Notes: generated from the sequence alone by a model not told the origin. Positions 1 to 7,240 are shown, counted from the first letter of the stretch. The stretch: 16,332 bases of DNA from an uncultured Lysobacteraceae bacterium (GCA_946480825.1 CAMLLG010000078.1:1-16332); one strand, 5' to 3'. Made by a program: numbers and translations.

Positions 1-572
1 TCGCGCTGCAGCGAGCGGATCGCGATCGAGAACGGCAGCGCGCGCGCGGCGCCGGAAATGTTGATGTGGCCGTGTGCGATGCCCGGAAACCGCTGCAGCA
101 GCGACAGCGCGACCATGCCGCCCATCGAGTTGCCGATGACGCAGGCGAGGCGTTCGATGCCCAGATGCATGACGACGTGCGCGGCCGCGTCGGCGCCGTC
201 TTCGACCGAAAGCTCGGGAAAGGCGAGCCGGTAACTGCGGCCGGTGGCCGGGTCGATCGATGCCGGGCCGGTCGAGCCCTTGCAACTGCCGAGCGAATTC
301 ACGCAGATCACGAACCAGCGATCGGTGTCGATGTATTTCCCCGGCCCCAGCATCGACTCCCACCAGCCCGGCTCGGGATTGTCGGCATGGCTGGCGGCAT
401 GCGCATCCGGCGAGAGTCCGGTGAGGATGAGGATCGCGTTGCCGGCGTCGGCGTCCAGCGTGCCCCAGGTTTCGTAGGCCATGCGCGCGTCGTGAAGCGC
501 GCCGCCGCGTTTCATCGGGAAAGGCGAGGGCAGGTCGACGAAGCGGCTGCCTGGCGGAATGAATTCGGTCAT
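1..572 (-). CDS. metX: Serine/homoserine O-succinyltransferase, MetX family (5' part; runs off the left edge)
   Basis: An alpha/beta-hydrolase-fold acyltransferase that should transfer succinyl from succinyl-CoA to L-serine or L-homoserine, for cysteine or methionine synthesis in the cytoplasm. Only 190 whole codons are present, about half of a family member. Visible landmarks are MTEFIPPGSRF at the N-terminus, LTGLSPDAHAA around 50-60, NSLGSCKGSTGPAS at 92-105, and the nucleophile elbow GNSMGGM with Ser149. The Asp and His of the triad lie outside the window. From memory, the Cys-Lys/Arg-Gly-Ser block and the Ser149 context match the Xanthomonas proteins characterised as serine O-succinyltransferases rather than acetyl-CoA-dependent MetX. 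The ATG at 572 is preceded by AAGG five bases or fewer upstream, a usable ribosome site. It lies 83 bp downstream of the EEP gene on the same strand, so read-through from the ccm operon is possible. Serine versus homoserine as acceptor cannot be settled from half a protein. Confidence 0.93.
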   Translation of the reverse strand, partial: MTEFIPPGSRFVDLPSPFPMKRGGALHDARMAYETWGTLDADAGNAILILTGLSPDAHAASHADNPEPGWWESMLGPGKYIDTDRWFVICVNSLGSCKGSTGPASIDPATGRSYRLAFPELSVEDGADAAAHVVMHLGIERLACVIGNSMGGMVALSLLQRFPGIAHGHINISGAARALPFSIAIRSLQR

Positions 573-655
573 CCTTGCGATCCGGTCGGGCGTTGGGACG
601 GAAGCGCGGATCGTACGCGATGGGCTGCGGTTTTCCGAGGACGACCGCCGTCGGA

Positions 656-1621
656 TCAACGTTCCGCGCGGTTCGCGGTGAGGTGCAGCGTGGCCCGCAC
701 CGGCAGATGATCCGAGCCGATGGCGGGCCCGCGCGCGGTTTCGCCGCGTCGCCAATGGGCATTCGCCAGCACATGATCGATCGGAATGCCGACATGCCGC
801 CGCGGCCAGGTGGGGGCGCTGCCGGTGGCGCGGAACAGTCCGGCGCGCGCCGCGCCGATGAGCGCGGTCGACCACGGCGTGGCGTTGAGATCGCCGGCGA
901 CCACGGTCGGCATGTCGCGCGCATCGACCGCCAGGCTGCGCAGCAGACGATCGCGTTCGTCGTGCCAGTGCGACGCGAGCGGCGGCATCGGATGCACCGC
1001 GACGACGCGTACCCGGCCGCCCGCGGTGTCGATCTCGGCGCCGAGCGCGGGAATGCCGTCCGCGCTGTCGCGACGTGCGATCCGGTGCAGCGGATGGCGC
1101 GACAACAGGCCGATGCCGAACGGCGAATCCTCGGGCGCGAACGCGCGATGCGGATAGGCATCGGCGAGCGTCGTCGCGAGCGCATCGGCATAGCGTGGCG
1201 TCAGTTCGGTCAGCATCACCACGTCGGCCGGTTGCGCGCGCAGCCATGCGGCCAGCGGTGCGGGATCGCGGTTGACGAGATTGACGTTGGCGGCGACGAC
1301 GACGAATGCGTCGCGCGTGTTTTCGCCGGACGCCGGCAGCATGCGCGACGCGGTGAACAGCGGCAGCAACGCGAACGGCGCCAGCAGGAGAGATCGCCGG
1401 TCGCGCATCGCGCAGAACACGCACAGCGCGAGCCACGCCGCGGCATACCACCACTGCCAGTGCGCGGCGAGATCGAGCAGCCAGCCGAACGTGCCCGATG
1501 TCGGCGGTTGCAGCCGGTTGAACAGCGGCAGCGCGAGCCCGAATCCGCAGGCGCAGAGCAGCCGGCGCGCGATCGCGGTGCCGCTCCGGAAGCCCGTACG
1601 CGGCGCCGCTGCGTCGGTCAT
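656..1621 (-). CDS. Membrane-anchored endonuclease/exonuclease/phosphatase (EEP) family protein
   Basis: A 321-residue protein with an N-terminal membrane region (hydrophobic stretches near 21-35, 57-72 and 78-92) followed by an EEP-fold domain from about 105 to the end. The metal and catalytic residues are in family order: Asn112/Asn114 in ANVN, Glu139 in LTEL, His210 in VAVHP, Asp244 and Asn246 in GDLNATPW, Asp282-His283, and Ser303-Asp304-His305 in GSDHLPV. Members cleave phosphodiester or phosphomonoester bonds in nucleic acids, lipids or inositol phosphates. The substrate here is unknown. The membrane anchor and the DLNATPW block resemble bacterial EEP proteins of unknown role rather than ExoIII/XthA. 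Its ATG overlaps the ccmI stop as ATGA, so it is the last tightly coupled gene of the ccm operon, although it is not a known Ccm component. No clear Shine-Dalgarno is seen, so translational coupling is likely. Confidence 0.88.
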   Translation of the reverse strand: MTDAAAPRTGFRSGTAIARRLLCACGFGLALPLFNRLQPPTSGTFGWLLDLAAHWQWWYAAAWLALCVFCAMRDRRSLLLAPFALLPLFTASRMLPASGENTRDAFVVVAANVNLVNRDPAPLAAWLRAQPADVVMLTELTPRYADALATTLADAYPHRAFAPEDSPFGIGLLSRHPLHRIARRDSADGIPALGAEIDTAGGRVRVVAVHPMPPLASHWHDERDRLLRSLAVDARDMPTVVAGDLNATPWSTALIGAARAGLFRATGSAPTWPRRHVGIPIDHVLANAHWRRGETARGPAIGSDHLPVRATLHLTANRAER

Positions 1622-2631
1622 CGCGTGCCGAGGGTCAACGCGACCGGCGCCTTCGACGGCAGCGCGACGCGCACCGGTTTCGATTCCAGATCGCCGGTCT
1701 GGCGCATCGCATTGCCGCTTTCGGAGATGCGTGCAATCACCTCGACCTCACGCAGCGCCGACAGCTTCGCGGTCGGCATCGGGCCGTCGGCGTCGTCGAG
1801 CGAAACCGTGAGCGGCAGATCGGCCACGGTGCGTTTTTCCACCGCGAACGGCATCGGCGGGCCGTCGGGCGCGCGCGCGATCACGAAGACGGTGGCGTCG
1901 CCGCGCAGGCGCACGCGCGCCGCGTAATCCGGATCCAGCGCGACCGTCACCGTCAGCGCACCCGGCGCGTCCGCGGCGGGCGGCGATGGCAGTGCGGGCA
2001 GGCCGGCGTCGAGGCGCGCGGCATCGATTTCCGCGCGCAGCGTGAGGGCGTTGTCGGCGTCGACGTCGGCCAGCAGCGGTTCCCAGGTCTTCGCGGCCTC
2101 TGCCGGCTTGCCCTGCTGGCGCAGCGCGATGCCGAGGAAGAACCGCGCGCGCTGGTGGCGCGGATCGATTTTCAGCGCGCGCTGCAGGTAGCCGACGGCT
2201 TCGGCATCGAAGCCGCGCCGGGCATCGGCCTGCGCGCGGGCTTCGGCGGCGGCGGCCAGCAGATTGGCGTCGTCGGGCGCACGCTTCAGCGCTTCCGCCC
2301 ACGCATCGCGGGCCTGCGCGGTCTTGCCGAGGCGGCCGTACGCGGTGGCCAGCATCACCCAGCCCTCGTGATCGGGGAAGGCATCGCGCTTGCGTTCCAG
2401 CTGGGCGACCGCCTCTTCCAGCGTATCCGGCCGCTTCACCATCGCGGCGTCGAGCGCGACCGGCGTACCGACGACGTGATAGAGGACGGCCGCCAGCACG
2501 CTGAGACCAGCGATCAGCAGTACGGCGGAGCGAGGCCGCGCGCGCCACAACGGGCGCAGCACGAGGCCGAGAGCCGACAGCGTCGCGATGGTCGCGAGCA
2601 GTGCGAAGATGGGCACAGCGGAACCTTGCAT
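1618..2631 (-). CDS. ccmI: c-type cytochrome biogenesis protein CcmI (TPR protein)
   Basis: A 337-residue apocytochrome c chaperone of System I. It binds the C-terminus of apocytochromes and delivers them to the CcmF/CcmH haem ligase. Two membrane segments are visible near residues 7-29 and 36-54. A periplasmic TPR region spans about 72-185, with repeats such as WVMLATAYGRLGKTAQARDAW and RFFLGIALRQQGKPAEAAKTW. The C-terminal beta-rich CcmI domain runs from about 225 to 333 (ATVFVIARAPDGPPMPFAV, EVEVIARISESG). The loop between the membrane segments lacks the long leucine-zipper-like stretch of some alphaproteobacterial CcmI proteins. I chose the ATG at 2631 because an AGGAG lies five bases upstream and it overlaps the ccmH stop by one base (TGATG). 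The longer frame upstream is a shadow of ccmH. The stop overlaps the EEP gene start as ATGA. Confidence 0.93.
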   Translation of the reverse strand: MQGSAVPIFALLATIATLSALGLVLRPLWRARPRSAVLLIAGLSVLAAVLYHVVGTPVALDAAMVKRPDTLEEAVAQLERKRDAFPDHEGWVMLATAYGRLGKTAQARDAWAEALKRAPDDANLLAAAAEARAQADARRGFDAEAVGYLQRALKIDPRHQRARFFLGIALRQQGKPAEAAKTWEPLLADVDADNALTLRAEIDAARLDAGLPALPSPPAADAPGALTVTVALDPDYAARVRLRGDATVFVIARAPDGPPMPFAVEKRTVADLPLTVSLDDADGPMPTAKLSALREVEVIARISESGNAMRQTGDLESKPVRVALPSKAPVALTLGTR

Positions 2632-3095
2632 CACCACTCCTGGGCGTTGTCGTCTTCGACCGGCGGCGCCGTGCGATTCCGGCGCAGCAGGCGCCAGACC
2701 ACGAGGCCGCCGCCCAGCGCGAACAGCAGCGGCCCGAACCACAGCAACCACGTTTTCGCGGTCATCATGGGCCGGTAGAGCACGAACTCGCCGTAGCGCG
2801 CGACCAGGAAATCGCGGACTTCCCGATCGCTGCGGCCTTCGCGCATGAGCGCGAGCACTTCGCGGCGCAGATCCACCGCGATCTGGGCGTTGGAATCGGC
2901 CAGCGACTGGTTCTGGCACATCACGCAACGCAGTTCGGCGACCAGATCGTGGAAGCGCTGCTCTTCGGCGGTGTCGCGGAACTGCAGCGGCGCGGCGTCG
3001 ACGGCCTTCTGGGCGAAGGCGGCGCCGCAGCACAGCGCGAGGAACAGGGCGAAGAGCAGTCCGCACAGCGGCATCGGCAGGCGCGGTGCGATCAT
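2631..3095 (-). CDS. ccmH: Cytochrome c maturation protein CcmH (thiol oxidoreductase subunit of haem ligase)
   Basis: A 154-residue CcmH/NrfF/CycL family protein. A signal peptide runs to about Ala28 (AAFA|Q). The periplasmic three-helix domain carries the redox motif RCVMCQNQSLADSNA with Cys57 and Cys60, and one C-terminal transmembrane helix lies near 115-134. It works with CcmG and CcmI to keep the CXXCH site of apocytochrome c reduced and to present it to CcmF. It is the short, single-domain type; the TPR part fused to CcmH in E. coli is the separate ccmI gene here. The ATG at 3095 overlaps the ccmG stop as ATGA and has GGAG eight bases upstream. Identification is secure from the motif and the operon position. 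Confidence 0.96.
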   Translation of the reverse strand: MIAPRLPMPLCGLLFALFLALCCGAAFAQKAVDAAPLQFRDTAEEQRFHDLVAELRCVMCQNQSLADSNAQIAVDLRREVLALMREGRSDREVRDFLVARYGEFVLYRPMMTAKTWLLWFGPLLFALGGGLVVWRLLRRNRTAPPVEDDNAQEW

Positions 3096-3637
3096 CGTTC
3101 GCGCTCCAGCGTGTCGAGCAGCGGCGACAGTTCGTCGCGGACGATCGCGTCGGTCATCGCGCCCACGTGCTTCCAGCGCACGATGCCGTCGGCGTCGACC
3201 ACAAAGGTCTCGGGCGCGCCGTAGATGCCGAAGTCGATGGCGGTGCCGCCTTCCTCGTCCGCCAGCACCAGCCAGTACGGATTGTTGAAGCGTTCCAGCC
3301 ACGCCAGCGCGTCGGCGCGCTCGTCCTTCCAGTTGTAGCCGATCACGCGCACGCGCTTGCTGTCGGCGAAGCGGGTGATGACCGGGTGTTCGACCTGGCA
3401 TTCGGGACACCAGCTGCCCCAGACGTTGAGCAGATAGGGTTGGCCGCGCAGTTCTTTCGAGGTGACGATCCGGCTCGGCTCGTGCAGCACCGGCAGCGCG
3501 AATTCCGGCGCCGGTTTGCCGATCAGCGGCGAGGGCAGGGCGTCGCGGTCGGGACGGCGCGACATCCATACGCCGACCGCCATCAGCGCGGCGATCAGCA
3601 GGAAGACGATGAAGGGCAGCCAGCGTTTGGCGGACAT
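3092..3637 (-). CDS. ccmG: Thiol:disulfide interchange protein CcmG/DsbE
   Basis: A 181-residue membrane-tethered periplasmic thioredoxin-fold protein. An N-terminal anchor lies near residues 7-24. The thioredoxin domain follows, with the active site WGSWCPEC (Cys77, Cys80), the family's acidic WCPxC type. A cis-proline region reads GIYGAPETFVVDADG. It passes electrons from the CcdA/DsbD family to CcmH or apocytochrome so that the haem-binding cysteines stay reduced. The start at 3637 shares its first base with the ccmF stop (TGATG) and has GGGAG seven bases upstream, at 3645-3649. That ribosome site sits eight bases beyond the end of the palindromic repeat that invades the end of ccmF, so the element stopped just short of it. 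Confidence 0.97.
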   Translation of the reverse strand: MSAKRWLPFIVFLLIAALMAVGVWMSRRPDRDALPSPLIGKPAPEFALPVLHEPSRIVTSKELRGQPYLLNVWGSWCPECQVEHPVITRFADSKRVRVIGYNWKDERADALAWLERFNNPYWLVLADEEGGTAIDFGIYGAPETFVVDADGIVRWKHVGAMTDAIVRDELSPLLDTLERER

Positions 3638-5688
3638 CAGACGACTCCCGGGTTGCCGTCATTCCGGGCCGCAGGCGAGGGACCTGTTGTCGCGACGCGG
3701 ACATCGGAAGCAGGTCCCTCACCGGCTGCGCCGGATTCGGGATGACAGGGGTTGAGAGCCGTTCTGCGGAAGCGCCGATCCAGCGCGGTGACGAAGCCGC
3801 CCAGCGCCATCAGCAGCGCGCCCAGCCACACCCAGCGGATGAAGGGCTTGATGTGCACGCGCACCGCCCACGCGCCGCCGCCGAGCGGTTCGCCCAGCGC
3901 GACGAAGACATCGCGGGTCACGCCCGGCCGGATGCCGGCCTCGGTCATCACCTGGCCGCCGCTGGCGTACTCGCGCTTCTCGGGCAACAACGTGGTGACG
4001 AGGCGATCGTCGCGGTACACCTGCACGGTGCCGCGGCTGGCGACGTAGTTCGGGCCCTGCAGACGTTGCACGCCGTCGAAGCGGAAACTGTCGCGGCCGA
4101 GTTCGAGGGTCTGGCCCGGCTTCATCGCGATCTCGCGCTGCTGCACCTGCGCTTCGACCAGCAGCGCGCCGACGAGGAAGACCGCGATGCCGCCGTGCGC
4201 GAGCACCATGCCGATCATTTCCGCGGTGAGTCCGCTGCCGAGGGTGCGCACGCGCTGCCAGACGAAACGCGCGGTGCCGAGCGCGACCCACAGCGCACCG
4301 GCGACGCCGGCGGCGGTCTTCAGCGGGCCCTGCGGCGCGGCGAAATACGCGACGACGCCGGCGATCAGCGCCAATATCGCCCACGGCAGCAACAGACGCA
4401 GCGGGCGCTCCAGCTGATCGCGCTGCCAGCGGATCAGCGGCCCCAGCGGCAGCAGCAGCACGATCGGCGCCATCAGCACGATGAACAGCAGCGAGAAATA
4501 GGGCGGGCCCACCGAAATCTTGTGCTCGCTGCCGATGGCGTCGAGCAGCAGCGGGAACAGCGTGCCCAGCAGCACCGCGGTGCAGGCCGCTGTAAGGAAC
4601 ACGTTGTTGATCAGCAGCAGGGTTTCGCGGGACGCGCCGGCGAAAGGCTTGCCGCCGTCCTCGTCGACGACCCGCAGCGCGTACAGCACCAGCGACGCGC
4701 CGATGACGATGGCGAGGAAGATCAGGATGAACAGGCCTCGGCCCGGATCGGCCGCGAACGCATGCACGCTGGTGAGCACGCCGGAGCGCACGAGGAAGGT
4801 GCCGAGCAGCGACAGCGAGAACGCGGCGATCGCCAGCAACAGGGTCCAACTGCGGAAGCTGCCGCGCTTCTCGGTGATCGCCTGCGAGTGCAGCAGCGCG
4901 GCGCCGGCGAGCCACGGCATGAAACTGGCGTTCTCGACCGGATCCCAGAACCACCAGCCGCCCCAGCCGAGTTCGTAATACGCCCACCAGCTGCCCAGCG
5001 CGATGCCGAGGGTGAGGAACGCCCAGGCGACGTTCGTCCACGGCCGCGTCCAGCGCAGCCAACTGGCGACCATGGCCTGCGACGACGAACCGCGATCGAG
5101 CAGCGCGGCGATCGCGAAGGCGAACGGCACCGCGAACCCGACGTAGCCCATGTACAGCATCGGCGGATGCACGATCAGGCCGAAATCCTGCAGCAGCGGA
5201 TTGAGGTCGCGGCCTTCGGCGGCGGCCGGCAGCACGCGCTCGAACGGATTGCTGGTGAAGATCAGGAAGGCGAGAAAGCCGAGGCTGACCACGCCCATGG
5301 TGCCGAGCACGCGCGCCACCACCGCTTCGGGGAGGCCGCGCGAGAACGCCGCCACGGCCGCGGTCCACACCGCCAGGATCAGCGCCCACAGCAGCAGCGA
5401 GCCTTCGTGCGCGCCCCATACCGCCGAGTAGCGGTAGACCATCGGCAACAGCGAATTGGAATTCTGCGCGACGTAGCGCAGCGAGAAGTCCTGGGCCACG
5501 AACGCCCAGGTGAGAATGGCGAAGGCCACGCCCACCAGCACCAGTTGCGCCCAGGCCGCGGGCCGCGCCACCGCCATCCACGGCGCGAGACCGCGATGCG
5601 CGCCGATCAGCGGCAGCGTCGACTGCAGGCAGGCGACCAGCAGCGCGAGGATCAGGGCGATCTGGCCGAACTCCGGAAGCAGGTGCAT
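3637..5688 (-). CDS. ccmF: Cytochrome c haem lyase subunit CcmF, with a repeat-encoded C-terminal tail
   Basis: A 683-residue polytopic inner-membrane haem-handling protein. It takes haem from holo-CcmE and, with CcmH and CcmI, attaches it to apocytochrome c. The WWD signature is clear at about 241-260 (GWGGWWFWDPVENASFMPWL). Candidate conserved histidines include His174 in LIVHPPMLYMGY and His309 in VLTSVHAFAADPG. Hydrophobic helices fill 5-510, a periplasmic domain spans about 515-610, and a last helix lies at 615-636. I chose the ATG at 5688 because MHLLPEFGQIAL matches the family N-terminus and the ORF upstream is a shadow of ccmE. The start lies five bases after the ccmE stop with no strong Shine-Dalgarno. 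The odd part is residues 648-677, which are encoded by the palindromic repeat at 3658-3746; the family normally ends soon after the final helix. The tail should face the cytoplasm if the usual topology holds. Confidence 0.97.
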   Translation of the reverse strand: MHLLPEFGQIALILALLVACLQSTLPLIGAHRGLAPWMAVARPAAWAQLVLVGVAFAILTWAFVAQDFSLRYVAQNSNSLLPMVYRYSAVWGAHEGSLLLWALILAVWTAAVAAFSRGLPEAVVARVLGTMGVVSLGFLAFLIFTSNPFERVLPAAAEGRDLNPLLQDFGLIVHPPMLYMGYVGFAVPFAFAIAALLDRGSSSQAMVASWLRWTRPWTNVAWAFLTLGIALGSWWAYYELGWGGWWFWDPVENASFMPWLAGAALLHSQAITEKRGSFRSWTLLLAIAAFSLSLLGTFLVRSGVLTSVHAFAADPGRGLFILIFLAIVIGASLVLYALRVVDEDGGKPFAGASRETLLLINNVFLTAACTAVLLGTLFPLLLDAIGSEHKISVGPPYFSLLFIVLMAPIVLLLPLGPLIRWQRDQLERPLRLLLPWAILALIAGVVAYFAAPQGPLKTAAGVAGALWVALGTARFVWQRVRTLGSGLTAEMIGMVLAHGGIAVFLVGALLVEAQVQQREIAMKPGQTLELGRDSFRFDGVQRLQGPNYVASRGTVQVYRDDRLVTTLLPEKREYASGGQVMTEAGIRPGVTRDVFVALGEPLGGGAWAVRVHIKPFIRWVWLGALLMALGGFVTALDRRFRRTALNPCHPESGAAGEGPASDVRVATTGPSPAARNDGNPGVV
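3658..3746. repeat. 89-bp palindromic repeat element inside the 3' end of ccmF
   Basis: Two inverted arms flank a spacer of about 24 bp. The plus-strand left arm starts GTCATTCCGGGCC (3658) and ends GCGAGGGACCTG (3686). The right arm starts CAGGTCCCTCACC (3711) and ends TCGGGATGAC (3746). The arms pair over most of their length; the right arm carries about seven extra bases. The GTCATTCC...GGATGAC ends are typical of dispersed palindromic (REP/MITE-like) repeats in proteobacteria. The element is read through in frame by ccmF. Parts recur at 7255-7278 and 14110-14123. No transposase is nearby. Whether the genome holds many copies cannot be seen from this window. Confidence 0.8.
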
Positions 5689-5693
5689 GCGGA

Positions 5694-6242
5694 TCAGCGC
5701 TCCGGCATCGGTGCGGGCGTGGTCGATGCGGGCATGTCCGACGGAGGCCTGTCCGACGCGGGCATGCCGGCGGCGGACGCGCCCGTCGCGGGGACGTTGT
5801 GCTTCTTGTGCGCGAGGCCCATCTTGTCCGCGACCTCCTTCGGCACGTAGGTTTCGTCGTGTTTCGCGAGCACCTGCTCGGCGACGAACACGCCATCGCG
5901 CATGCGGCCGGTGGCCACCACCGCCTGCTTTTCGCGGAACAGATCGGGCAGTATGCCGGTGTAGCTGACCGGCAATTCGGCGTCGCCGTCGGTCACCCGG
6001 AAGCGCGCTTCCATCGAACCTTCGTCGCGCCGGAACGAACCGGCCGCGACCATGCCGCCGAGGCGGAACACCGCGTCGCCGGTCATCACTTTCGCGCCGG
6101 CATCGCCGCCCAGCACTTCGGCGGGCGTGTACAGATAGGTGACGTTGCGCTGCAGCGCCAGGATCACCAGTGCGGTCGCGGCCGCGGCCGCGAACAGCAC
6201 CGCCAGCACCAGCCACATCCGGCGTTTGCGCGAAGGGTTCAT
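5694..6242 (-). CDS. ccmE: Cytochrome c maturation haem chaperone CcmE
   Basis: A 182-residue periplasmic haem chaperone. It receives haem from CcmC/CcmD, holds it covalently on a histidine, and passes it to CcmF after release by CcmAB. A short N-terminal anchor (about 9-29) is followed by an OB-fold domain at 33-135. The haem-attachment motif is LAKHDETY, with His128 and Tyr132 in the standard HxxxY spacing, so this is the common His-type CcmE. The C-terminal tail (about 143-182) is rich in Pro, Ala, Ser and Met and contains imperfect five-residue units ([15 protein letters not shown]). The ATG at 6242 overlaps the ccmD stop as ATGA and has GGAG eight bases upstream. Confidence 0.97.
   Translation of the reverse strand: MNPSRKRRMWLVLAVLFAAAAATALVILALQRNVTYLYTPAEVLGGDAGAKVMTGDAVFRLGGMVAAGSFRRDEGSMEARFRVTDGDAELPVSYTGILPDLFREKQAVVATGRMRDGVFVAEQVLAKHDETYVPKEVADKMGLAHKKHNVPATGASAAGMPASDRPPSDMPASTTPAPMPER
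5721..5765 (-). repeat. Three imperfect 15-bp tandem units in the ccmE tail
   Basis: On the plus strand three adjacent 15-base blocks begin at 5721, 5736 and 5751 (GGTCGATGCGGGCAT, GTCCGACGGAGGCCT, GTCCGACGCGGGCAT). They correspond to the SDxPx-like pentapeptides at the CcmE C-terminus. The unit length is a multiple of three, so copy-number changes would keep the frame. Confidence 0.55.
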
Positions 6243-6427
6243 CGTTGCAGCTCCGTGGGGAGAGGGGCGTCCTTTCTGGACGCGGCGCGTTTCGCGCGCA
6301 GGCGCACGTCGCGCAGGATCCGGCGGATGCGCAGCAGCGGCGCGATCAGGTCCCACAGCAGCACGACGGCGAACACCGCGTAGGCGGCCACGACATAGCC
6401 GAGATAGCTCATGCCTGCCGAGGTCAT
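6239..6427 (-). CDS. ccmD: Haem exporter subunit CcmD
   Basis: A 62-residue single-span protein, the normal size for CcmD. One transmembrane helix covers about residues 8-30 ([18 protein letters not shown]) and is followed by a basic cytoplasmic tail ([20 protein letters not shown]), the classic CcmD layout. It stabilises the CcmC-haem-CcmE complex and supports the CcmABCD haem-release complex. The start at 6427 overlaps the ccmC stop as ATGA and has AGGAG eight bases upstream; Met6 would be a shorter alternative. The stop overlaps the ccmE start. Identification rests on size, topology and position between ccmC and ccmE. Confidence 0.92.
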   Translation of the reverse strand: MTSAGMSYLGYVVAAYAVFAVVLLWDLIAPLLRIRRILRDVRLRAKRAASRKDAPLPTELQR

Positions 6428-7182
6428 CGCGCCGACTCCTGCGCCGCGGCGCGTTCCAGCACCCAGGCCTTGCCGGCCTCGCGTTCGAGATTGTCGGCGC
6501 GGGCGCGCAGCAGCAGCGAGCCGAGGAACCAGAACTTGGTGCCGATCACCATCGCGATCAGCGGCGGCAGCATGCTCGGGTCCATGCTGGATTCGCCGAA
6601 GACCTTGATCGTCTGGCCCTGATGCAGCGAGTTCCACCACTCCACCGAATAGCGGATCACCGGCAGCAGCGCCACGCCGACGATCGCCAGCAGGCCCGCG
6701 GCGCGCGCGGCGTTGCGGCGGTCGTCGATCGCCTGGTACAGGCCGATCACGCCGAGATACAGGAACAGCAGCACCAGTTCGCTGGTCAACCGCGGGTCCC
6801 ATTCCCACCAGGTGCCCCACATCGGCTTGCCCCAGATCGAACCGGTGGCCAGGGTGATCACGGTGAACCCGGCGCCGATCGGCGCGCAGGCCATCGCCAG
6901 GATTTCGCACAGCTTGATCCGCCAGATCAGCGCGATCGCCGAATAGAACGCCATCAGCGCGAACACGAACATGCTCATCCACGCCGACGGCACGTGGATG
7001 TAGAGGATGCGGAAGCTGTCGCCCTGCTGATAGTCGGCCGGCACGTCGAACAGCGCGGCCCACACGCCCCAGGCCATCACCAGCACCCCCAGCCCGAAGC
7101 ACCACGGCGTCCAGCGCGCGGCGAAGCGTTCGAAGTACGGTGGCGAGCCGAGTTGGTGGAACCAGCGGAAGACGGGATTCAT
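6424..7182 (-). CDS. ccmC: Haem exporter / CcmE haem-transfer protein CcmC
   Basis: A 252-residue, six-helix inner-membrane protein that loads haem onto CcmE in the periplasm. The WWD motif [15 protein letters not shown] lies at about 123-137 and is flanked by the two expected haem-ligand histidines, His63 (YIHVPSAW) and His187 (NSLHQG). The full length matches the family. Unlike most other ccm starts, this one has no GGAG-type ribosome site upstream. The first 13 bases of the coding region are duplicated 14 bp upstream, giving a second out-of-frame ATG at 7196. I keep the ATG at 7182 because [10 protein letters not shown] reads into the family N-terminus. The gene lies 159 bp after ccmB, the only large gap within the ccm operon, so it may have its own promoter. 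Confidence 0.97.
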   Translation of the reverse strand: MNPVFRWFHQLGSPPYFERFAARWTPWCFGLGVLVMAWGVWAALFDVPADYQQGDSFRILYIHVPSAWMSMFVFALMAFYSAIALIWRIKLCEILAMACAPIGAGFTVITLATGSIWGKPMWGTWWEWDPRLTSELVLLFLYLGVIGLYQAIDDRRNAARAAGLLAIVGVALLPVIRYSVEWWNSLHQGQTIKVFGESSMDPSMLPPLIAMVIGTKFWFLGSLLLRARADNLEREAGKAWVLERAAAQESAR

Positions 7183-7197
7183 GCGACGGGATTCATG
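7171..7197. repeat. 14-bp tandem duplication spanning the ccmC start codon
   Basis: The 13-base string GACGGGATTCATG occurs at 7171-7183 and again at 7185-7197, one base apart (14-bp period). On the minus strand this duplicates ATGAATCCCGTC, the first four codons of ccmC. The match is exact, which suggests a recent slippage or duplication event. Confidence 0.9.
7179..7196 (-). other. Five-codon upstream ORF (MNPVA) created by the duplicated ccmC start
   Basis: Read from the upstream ATG (7196), the frame is Met-Asn-Pro-Val-Ala followed by TGA. That stop overlaps the real ccmC ATG as ATGA, the same overlap geometry used between the other ccm genes. It could act as a translation-coupling minicistron or may simply be a by-product of the duplication. 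No Shine-Dalgarno is visible. Confidence 0.35.
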
Positions 7198-7240
7198 TCT
7201 TGGCGGAGCGTCTCATCGGGAGATCGGGAGATCGGGACAT
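7193..7240 (-). other. 15-codon upstream ORF across the 8-bp repeats
   Basis: An ATG at 7240 opens a 15-codon frame (MSRSPDLPMRRSAKT) through the tandem 8-bp repeats. Its TGA overlaps the ATG of the next mini-ORF (7196) as ATGA; an internal ATG at 7216 gives an eight-residue version. There is no ribosome-binding sequence, and short chance ORFs are common, so translation is speculative. Confidence 0.25.

Noticed and set aside
575..1927. A 450-codon open frame on the plus strand opposite the EEP gene and the end of ccmI
   Set aside because: Composition is Arg/Ala/Gln-rich and the opposite strand carries an EEP protein with all catalytic motifs.
3742..5850. A 702-codon open frame on the plus strand opposite ccmF
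   Set aside because: It is rich in Arg, Gln, His and Ala, has no recognisable domain, and mirrors the codon pattern of the secure CcmF frame. Long antisense frames are expected in DNA of this GC content.
5689..6216. A longer CcmF starting at 6216
   Set aside because: The extra 176 residues are ccmE and ccmD read in the wrong frame; the family N-terminus MHLLPEFGQIAL begins at 5688.
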